From Fischerella sp. (GTDB lineage: Bacteria; Cyanobacteriota; Cyanobacteriia; Cyanobacteriales; Nostocaceae), in the NCBI GenBank assembly GCA_026419705.1, contig JANZYY010000106.1, forward strand, positions 287-11,730: a stretch of DNA of 11,444 bases, given 5' to 3'. This document shows, in pieces, positions 7,002 to 11,444 of the stretch. Below the pieces are notes generated by a model. That model was not told the origin of the DNA, did no database searches, and saw nothing but the letters and a program-made list of their open reading frames with translations. Positions within the stretch are counted from its first letter, which is position 1. The number at the start of each line of letters is the position of its first letter. A program made the translations under genes and the position numbers.

Positions 7002-7748
7002 TTAGCTTACCGATCGCCATGCATTCAAAAGCAAAAATGGATTAGAACTCAAATCAGATTCGTGAATTTGACGCTGAATCCCATTAAAGAATTGCACACG
7101 AGCATCCATAGCCTCGACAATAGCGAGCTTTAGTTTGACTGCTTCTTCTTCTGTAGTTAATCGAGGCTCAATCAGTGCTGCGAGTTTTGCCGCATGGCTA
7201 TCATCTACATCAATATGGACTTCAAAAAATATCAAAGATTCCTTGGATAAAGGTGCAGCACTAATAATTCCTTGATAAAGTTGGGTGTATAACGTACTCA
7301 CAATTCCTTCTGAGGCGTAACAAACTGCCCCAAGGGCAGCTAAAAAACCATACTGATGCGGTATCCGTAAGTAGGTATCAACTAAAGCTCTAGTTTCAGG
7401 TGTTGTGGGCAGTACCGCCAAAATGTCATCATTGATACCAATAGCGCGGGTGAAACGACGAAATAATTCGGGATGAGATTGATTTAAATCCCCTTGTCCC
7501 ATTTCGTCAAACAAATTCTCCAATAGGACCAACTGAGCGCTTTCATCTTGGCAGCAAGATAAAATACTAGCCAAAATTCGATTAAATTCTTTGGAGAATT
7601 TGTACATTTGAACAGCTAGTAAGCGTATCTCTTGTAAAGACAACTGTCTAGCACGACAGCGGCTGAGGAAATCATGTTTCCACAATGGATGATTAGCTGT
7701 AATTTCCCGCAAGGATTCGTGAATCGAACAAGATAGCTGTGTCATCAT
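7002..7748 (-). CDS. Heme-oxygenase-like diiron oxidase (HDO, iron-containing redox enzyme family)
   Basis: This 248-residue, probably all-helical protein belongs to the TenA/PqqC/heme-oxygenase-like superfamily. The metal-ligand pattern of the diiron branch is visible: E82 in LFDEMGQGDLNQSH with H92, E147 in ASEG, then H178, D182 and H185 in FFEVHIDVDDSHAAKL. The H-x3-D-x2-H spacing and the ten-residue E-to-H spacing agree with what I recall for SznF-type N-oxygenases; CADD and UndA-type members are related. Known members oxidise or cleave amine, amino-acid or fatty-acid substrates using O2. The substrate here cannot be read from sequence. The ATG at 7748 overlaps the methyltransferase stop (ATGA), implying translational coupling and one pathway; a second ATG follows at 7745. 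It is followed after 196 bases by the H-NOX gene on the same strand. Confidence 0.85.
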   Translation of the reverse strand: MMTQLSCSIHESLREITANHPLWKHDFLSRCRARQLSLQEIRLLAVQMYKFSKEFNRILASILSCCQDESAQLVLLENLFDEMGQGDLNQSHPELFRRFTRAIGINDDILAVLPTTPETRALVDTYLRIPHQYGFLAALGAVCYASEGIVSTLYTQLYQGIISAAPLSKESLIFFEVHIDVDDSHAAKLAALIEPRLTTEEEAVKLKLAIVEAMDARVQFFNGIQRQIHESDLSSNPFLLLNAWRSVS

Positions 7749-8515
7749 CGTAAGACTTGTATGGCTAGATGGAGTGGTAAATCAATCAAAGAACCGAAAA
7801 AAGATTCATCTAGTGCTATGTGCTCCGGCGTAACCCCTAATTCTCGTAAAGTTGGCATCGTATAAAAGCCAGCGTTTTTAAGGACATCAAAATAATCTTC
7901 TAAGGTTTTGTGAACCAGTTGCACATTTAGCCAAGACCCATCTCTTTTCCAAATGCGACCCGGAAATTGCCAATCTCGCTTACTGAAATAACCTTTACGG
8001 TCAACTTCAAAATAAAAGGGATAGGCAGCTTCCCGCATGTATGGAAAAGATGGATGTGGAACACTGAAAACAAATCGACCTCCTGGACGAAGTACACGTG
8101 CAACTTCGGTCATGCATTGTTGAGTTTGAGCGATTGTTAAATAGTTAAATAGAAACACTGCTATGACTAAGTCAAATTCGCGATCGCCAAATTGTTTGAG
8201 GTCAGTAGCACACCCTAATTCATACTGAATACCCAAAGGATCTTTTAATTCCTGCAATTTTGCTGCTGCAATCATCGCTTCAGAGAGATCTACACCATAT
8301 ATTTGGGCTGCACCTCTTTGGCGTAATTGCCGAGAGCAATAACCTTCACCGCAACCCAAGTCAAGCACGCGCAACCCAGCAACAGGCTCGCAAAGCTCTA
8401 ATACAAAAGGGCGTGCCGTAAAGTCAGAAAGTGAAGTCGGTTCTCCTCGAATCCACTGCAATGCTGTATCGTTATAAAGGTTTTTAGTGGAATTTTTGGG
8501 ATCTGAGTTTGGCAT
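7745..8515 (-). CDS. Class I SAM-dependent methyltransferase
   Basis: This is a 256-residue soluble methyltransferase. Motif I, VLDLGCGEG (residues 50-58), forms the SAM glycine loop. An acidic residue at the end of strand 2 (D76 in YGVDLSEAMI) would bind the ribose. Motif IV-like FDLVIAVFLFNYL (114-126) and the post-I motif RVLRPGGRFVFSVPHPSFPY (140-159) follow. The C-terminal part (about 160-256) is aromatic-rich and probably forms the substrate cap. The acceptor is unknown; small-molecule N-, O- or C-methylation is likely from the fold and the company it keeps. The start at 8515 has no clear ribosome-binding site, which is common in cyanobacteria. Its stop overlaps the HDO start by four bases, so the two are co-translated. 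It is divergent from the 2-oxoglutarate oxygenase gene. Confidence 0.88.
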   Translation of the reverse strand: MPNSDPKNSTKNLYNDTALQWIRGEPTSLSDFTARPFVLELCEPVAGLRVLDLGCGEGYCSRQLRQRGAAQIYGVDLSEAMIAAAKLQELKDPLGIQYELGCATDLKQFGDREFDLVIAVFLFNYLTIAQTQQCMTEVARVLRPGGRFVFSVPHPSFPYMREAAYPFYFEVDRKGYFSKRDWQFPGRIWKRDGSWLNVQLVHKTLEDYFDVLKNAGFYTMPTLRELGVTPEHIALDESFFGSLIDLPLHLAIQVLR

Positions 8516-9072
8516 GTAGACAGATTTATGTAGTCATCTGGTTTAAATATGGGGCAGGAATTGTTGGTGGTTGATATTAATAGCTACTGCTTTTTCACAA
8601 GCATAAGCAAAGTAAGTGCAACTTTTTGCTTTTTGCCGGAACAACAAACGACAAAAATCAGATAAATACGTTTGTTAATAACTATCCATTTAGTAACATT
8701 TGTACACTGGATTGATAATGTTGATTTTACTGATTTTTGTCTGATTGAGATTTTCTTGTTTCAGAGCAAGAGTTGTTTGAAGCTAGCTATCTTTATGAAA
8801 GCTTGTTAATTTTGTTGGTTGACAAAATATTTATTTAATAAATTGATTTCTTCATCAATTTAACTTTATCTTGAGTTTATAAAAAATTCAGAGTAAATAC
8901 CCTATGAAAACAATTTGATTTGGAGAATATTAGTAGCAAAGCATAAATAAACATGAGCTTAAGTGTGTTTAGTGTGAGTGAGAAATTGCTGATTTTAGCA
9001 AATAACGAACGATCGACAACGTAGGTAATAGTATTAGCCACTCACTACTAGTAAATGATAGAAGGGATGATA
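8516..9072. promoter_or_regulatory. Long AT-rich divergent intergenic region
   Basis: This non-coding stretch must hold the promoters for the methyltransferase (minus) and the oxygenase (plus). It contains an 8-base dyad AACAAACG (8643-8650)/CGTTTGTT (8669-8676). It has a second inverted pair, ACAAAAATCAG (8651-8661)/CTGATTTTTGT (8730-8740). Four TTGAT/CTGAT units start at 8712, 8721, 8730 and 8741. A TTGACA lies at 8819-8824 with only a poor -10 partner. GTGAGTG (8974-8980)/CACTCAC (9039-9045) could form a leader hairpin. A 23-codon reading frame lies at 8953-9024. None of these is proven functional. Confidence 0.45.
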
Positions 9073-10068
9073 ATGGCAAAATTGTTAGCAAAGCCAAAAT
9101 TAGATGAACAATTAGAACTAGAGCAAGCGATCGCATTCTCTGAGTTAGGCGATCGCCTATTTGATGAACTTAGCGATCGTATTTCTACTAAACGGCAGTA
9201 TCGGCTGCTGTTTGAACACAAGTTAAAGCCTGAATTATTTCAGCAGATCCAAATTGCTGCTGCTAGTTACATTTCAGCTTGCCTAAACAGTCCTATCATT
9301 CTCTCGGAAGAGGAAATGCTCCAGAAATTGCTCGAACAGAGAAATACTCTGTCGAACTACACTGGTACCGGACTTTTAATGCCAAAGCGAGAACATACTT
9401 TGGCTTTTAACCTCTTTCAAACAAGTGTAGCTGAAGCTTTTTACCAATTAGGAGCTAACGATTTGATCGACGCAGTGGATTTACCAGTAAATCTCCGTGT
9501 GGTTTATGGTAAAACCGATCCAGAGAAAACTCGTTTGCCTTTCGCAAGCTCAAAACTACATAGTGATGTCTGGGCTGGTGTTCCTGCAGATGCAACAGTT
9601 GTAATTTTGCCCCTGTTTGGTGATATTGAAAACATAACTATCGAAGCTGGTGAAATGCCCCGCGAAATGGAACTCAAAGCAATGCGGGTCATGTCCGACT
9701 TTGATGAAGGTAGAGATATTCCCATGGTTGTTTCCTACACAGAAGCACAATTGCAACACGGTACGATGTATTTTAACGATGCTCGTGGATTGCACCAAAC
9801 AGTCAGACGCAAAACAGATGGTGTGAGAATTTCAGTAGATTTTAGGTTCCGCAGAAAATTCAATCAAGCATATCGGGCCATGGTGTCACCAAGTCTTGGT
9901 GGTGTAGAGCAAGATATGAGTGTACCTTACGAAGAATGGCTAAAGGTTGGCAAAGAAACACTAATCATATTTGATGAAACTGTCAAGGAGGCAAAGTTCA
10001 AACAGAACAGCAGCGGTTCTGTTCCGCTATACGTGCGTGGATATCGTCTCCTGAACATGTTTGACTAA
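9073..10068 (+). CDS. 2-Oxoglutarate/Fe(II)-dependent oxygenase-like protein
   Basis: From the ATG at 9073 the protein has 331 residues. Its core shows the double-stranded beta-helix iron site. H163 and D165 lie in SSKLHSDVWAG, and the distal histidine H241 is in ARGLHQTVRRKTDG. It is followed by R252 in GVRISVDFRF, where such enzymes bind the 2-oxoglutarate carboxylate. This resembles StrG/phytanoyl-CoA-type oxygenases that hydroxylate small molecules; the exact family is uncertain. The N-terminal 110 residues are helical and less recognisable. Start choice: GAAGGG at 9061-9066 is well placed (6 bases) for the ATG at 9073, while in-frame ATGs at 9055 and 9067 lack such a site. The coding region opens with two HIP1 sites, so recent transfer from outside cyanobacteria is unlikely. 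It is divergent from the methyltransferase-HDO pair and ends at a strong terminator. Confidence 0.8.
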   Translation: MAKLLAKPKLDEQLELEQAIAFSELGDRLFDELSDRISTKRQYRLLFEHKLKPELFQQIQIAAASYISACLNSPIILSEEEMLQKLLEQRNTLSNYTGTGLLMPKREHTLAFNLFQTSVAEAFYQLGANDLIDAVDLPVNLRVVYGKTDPEKTRLPFASSKLHSDVWAGVPADATVVILPLFGDIENITIEAGEMPREMELKAMRVMSDFDEGRDIPMVVSYTEAQLQHGTMYFNDARGLHQTVRRKTDGVRISVDFRFRRKFNQAYRAMVSPSLGGVEQDMSVPYEEWLKVGKETLIIFDETVKEAKFKQNSSGSVPLYVRGYRLLNMFD

Positions 10069-10100
10069 ATCATATTTGGTCATCGCTCGCATAGTTTAGT

Positions 10101-10144
10101 AGTGCAGGCTTCACTTGAATAGGCAAGATGCCTGCACTGTTTTT
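10101..10144 (+). terminator. Rho-independent terminator of the 2OG oxygenase gene
   Basis: AGTGCAGGC (10101-10109) and GCCTGCACT (10130-10138) form a perfect 9-pair GC-rich stem. The 20-base loop contains a small inner CTTG/CAAG stem. The hairpin is followed by GTTTTT. It lies 33 bases after the stop codon. Confidence 0.88.
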
Positions 10145-10192
10145 ATGTTAAGCCAGATACATTCACCACTCCTGGCAACTGAAAAATAACAC

Positions 10193-10217
10193 AAAAAAGA
10201 GGTCAATCAGACCTCTT
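10193..10217 (-). terminator. Rho-independent terminator of the apc operon
   Basis: On the minus strand, AAGAGGTC and GACCTCTT form an 8-pair stem with a 5-base loop, followed at once by a run of T. It lies 43 bases beyond the apcC stop and marks the end of apcABC. It faces the oxygenase terminator, so the two units are insulated from each other. Confidence 0.88.
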
Positions 10218-10260
10218 AGCAACTCCCTACAATCAATAATTTGGTCTATTAGGAATTAAA

Positions 10261-10464
10261 TTAAGCTAAACCAGCATTTATTCCTTGTTTACCAGCAGCT
10301 AATTCTACCTTAACAATTTTACCGCCCATTTTCTGAATACGTTGCTGTTCGCGAAACCAGTTCTCATAGGGAACTAACTTAGTGAAGTAAGTATTTTGCA
10401 ATTCTCGCTGGGTACGAATTCTAGTTTGGCTAGGGACACAAGCAGTAATTTTAAACATGCGCAT
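10261..10464 (-). CDS. apcC: Allophycocyanin-associated core linker LC7.8 (ApcC)
   Basis: This small basic linker of 67 residues caps and stabilises allophycocyanin trimers in the phycobilisome core, tuning their absorption. It is essentially a single CpcD-like domain. The sequence MRMFKITACVPSQTRIRTQR, then QNTYFTKLVPYENWF, REQQRI and GGKIVKVELA, is the highly conserved ApcC sequence. The length is exactly that of the family. The start at 10464 has AGGAG (10475-10479) 10 bases upstream. The ATG two codons downstream is less likely because the family begins with three residues before FKITA. It is the last gene of the apc operon, 226 bases after apcB and ahead of a strong terminator. Confidence 0.97.
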   Translation of the reverse strand: MRMFKITACVPSQTRIRTQRELQNTYFTKLVPYENWFREQQRIQKMGGKIVKVELAAGKQGINAGLA

Positions 10465-10542
10465 GGTCTTAAATCTCCTGTAGCTGGTGTGAAAACTTTT
10501 TTATCTCAAAATCTTGAGTGCAAATTTGTCTCTATTTACTGC

Positions 10543-10650
10543 AAGGCTGGAAATCAGGCGTCAATACCAGACCGCTAACACTCATCATTCATAAAATTAG
10601 CTTGATAAGCGATATAACGTCCTAGCACTCACGATTGATTTCCAGTCCTT
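10543..10650 (-). repeat. Long-range inverted repeat in the apcB-apcC spacer
   Basis: AAGGCTGGAAATCA (10543-10556) and TGATTTCCAGTCCTT (10636-10650) are complementary over 14 pairs with one bulged base, enclosing about 79 bases. In the apc mRNA this could fold into a large stem between the apcB and apcC messages. Such a structure could reduce read-through or protect the upstream message from decay. No T-run follows it, so it is not a plain terminator. Confidence 0.55.
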
Positions 10651-10690
10651 AATGAAAGTCGCACCTAAATTATTAAGCGCAAACTAGCTC

Positions 10691-11176
10691 CTAGCTCAAA
10701 CCAGAGCAAATATAGTCGAAATAAACGCCCATTTCTTTTCCAGCGTCTGGACCAACCAAGCTAGCGGTTACTTCCTTCATGGCCTGGATAGCTTGTACGG
10801 TAGCTCCTATAGGTACCCCCAAGGAGTTGTAGGTTTCTTTCAAGCCATTTAGTACGCGTTCATCCAAAATGGAGGGGTCGCCAGCTAGCATAGCATAGGT
10901 TGCATAGCGCAGGTAGTAATCCAAATCGCGGATACAAGCTGCATAGCGGCGAGTGGTGTACATGTTACCACCGGGACGGGTGATGTCAGAGTACAGCAGG
11001 GACTTAGCTACAGCTTCTTTCACAATTGCAGCAGCGTTAGCAGCAATAGTGGTAGCAGCACGTACGCGCAGCTCGCCAGTATTGAAATAGCTCTTGAGCT
11101 TCTCTAGAGCTGCGGTGTCGAGGTACTTACCTTGAACGTCTGAAGAATTAATAACAGCGGTAATTGCGTCTTGCAT
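10691..11176 (-). CDS. apcB: Allophycocyanin beta subunit
   Basis: This is the beta phycobiliprotein of the phycobilisome core. It pairs with ApcA and carries one phycocyanobilin. It is 161 residues, the family length, beginning MQDAITAVINSSDVQGKYLD. The chromophore-binding cysteine is C81 in RRYAACIRDLDYYLRYATYA. N71 in RPGGNMYTTRR is at the site that is usually N-methylated in beta subunits. The start at 11176 has AAGGAAA (11184-11190) before it. It lies 65 bases after the apcA stop and precedes apcC, so the three form the classical apcABC operon. Expression would be driven from a promoter upstream of apcA, outside the window. Confidence 0.98.
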   Translation of the reverse strand: MQDAITAVINSSDVQGKYLDTAALEKLKSYFNTGELRVRAATTIAANAAAIVKEAVAKSLLYSDITRPGGNMYTTRRYAACIRDLDYYLRYATYAMLAGDPSILDERVLNGLKETYNSLGVPIGATVQAIQAMKEVTASLVGPDAGKEMGVYFDYICSGLS

Positions 11177-11200
11177 GTTGTTATTTCCTTATTTCCAACC

Positions 11201-11212
11201 GTATTGCAATAC
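11201..11212. repeat. Perfect 12-base palindrome in the apcA-apcB spacer
   Basis: GTATTGCAATAC is fully self-complementary and lies 24 bases before the apcB start codon. A nearby GTTTC...GAAAC pair may extend local folding. It could influence apcB translation or mRNA stability; no T-run marks it as a terminator. Confidence 0.3.
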
Positions 11213-11241
11213 TTCTGTTTCAATGGGAGAAACAGCTTCAC

Positions 11242-11444
11242 CTACGACATCGCACCAACGAGGTAGTCGAAGTAAGCGCCAGCTTCAGCAGCGTCTTCGC
11301 CAGACAACAGGGAAGCAGCAACATTCTTCATGGCGCTGACACCACTAGCAACAGCATCAATAGGAGTTCCGAGAGACTTGTACATTTCACGGACGCCTAC
11401 AACACCGATTTCTTCAATGGGGGTGACATCACCAGCTACGATAC
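11242..11444 (-). CDS. apcA: Allophycocyanin alpha subunit, C-terminal part
   Basis: The minus strand at the right edge encodes the last 66 residues of ApcA. They run from IVAGDVTPIEEIGVVGVREM through MYKSLGTPIDAVASG to AYFDYLVGAMS, with the stop at 11242-11244. This is the alpha phycobiliprotein of the core; its chromophore cysteine and start lie outside the window. The full length should be about 161 residues. It is the first gene of apcABC and is followed after 65 bases by apcB. Confidence 0.97.
   Translation of the reverse strand, partial: IVAGDVTPIEEIGVVGVREMYKSLGTPIDAVASGVSAMKNVAASLLSGEDAAEAGAYFDYLVGAMS

Noticed and set aside
8549..8665. Short plus-strand reading frame of 38 codons starting ATGGGGCAGG
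   Set aside because: It has no ribosome-binding site, shows no recognisable sequence, and lies opposite the presumed methyltransferase promoter.
8694..8706. NtcA-like site, GTA...TAC
   Set aside because: The spacer is 7 bases, not the 8 required for NtcA (GTA-N8-TAC), and no suitably spaced -10 box was seen.
9504..9798. Two minus-strand frames inside the oxygenase gene
   Set aside because: They are shadow frames of a gene with visible active-site motifs on the plus strand.
10396..10578. Plus-strand 60-residue frame overlapping the apcC start and the apcB-apcC spacer
   Set aside because: It is antisense to a certain gene, with no ribosome-binding site or recognisable protein sequence.

Overview
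The window is cyanobacterial chromosome, most likely from a filamentous heterocyst-forming (Nostocales) lineage. Three things show this. The allophycocyanin operon genes apcA-apcB-apcC lie at the right end. The replicative DNA polymerase gene dnaE is split and carries the C-terminal half of the Nostoc-type split intein. Seven copies of the cyanobacterial HIP1 octamer GCGATCGC are present (1071, 1135, 3130, 4683, 8180, 9127 and 9149). No tRNA, rRNA, CRISPR array, insertion sequence or clear phage gene was seen.

Left part (1-3446): gatA (minus, 5' part only) is divergent from the dnaE C-terminal gene (plus). That gene encodes the C-intein followed by the C-terminal region of DNA polymerase III alpha. 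Next is a plus-strand gene with a PD-(D/E)XK-nuclease-like motif, then a small membrane-anchored four-cysteine protein that I recognise as DUF6464-like. A stem-loop follows each of these last two genes.

Middle (3447-10068): ftsW (minus) is followed by a minus-strand block that reads, in transcription order, SAM methyltransferase, heme-oxygenase-like diiron oxidase (HDO), H-NOX gas sensor, and HNOBA-type histidine kinase. The methyltransferase and HDO genes overlap by 4 bases. The H-NOX and kinase genes are also coupled. The two pairs are 196 bases apart. Divergent from the methyltransferase, across about 540 bases of AT-rich DNA, is a 2-oxoglutarate/Fe(II) oxygenase gene with a visible HxD...H...R centre. 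Three probable tailoring enzymes beside a heme-based NO/O2 sensor and its kinase form the most interesting unit here. A small-molecule pathway that makes, consumes or answers to a diatomic gas would fit, but that is inference.

Right part (10101-11444): two convergent rho-independent terminators separate the oxygenase gene from the allophycocyanin operon. The operon is read on the minus strand as apcA (3' end only), apcB, then apcC. The apcB-apcC spacer carries a long-range inverted repeat that may affect the relative level of the linker message.
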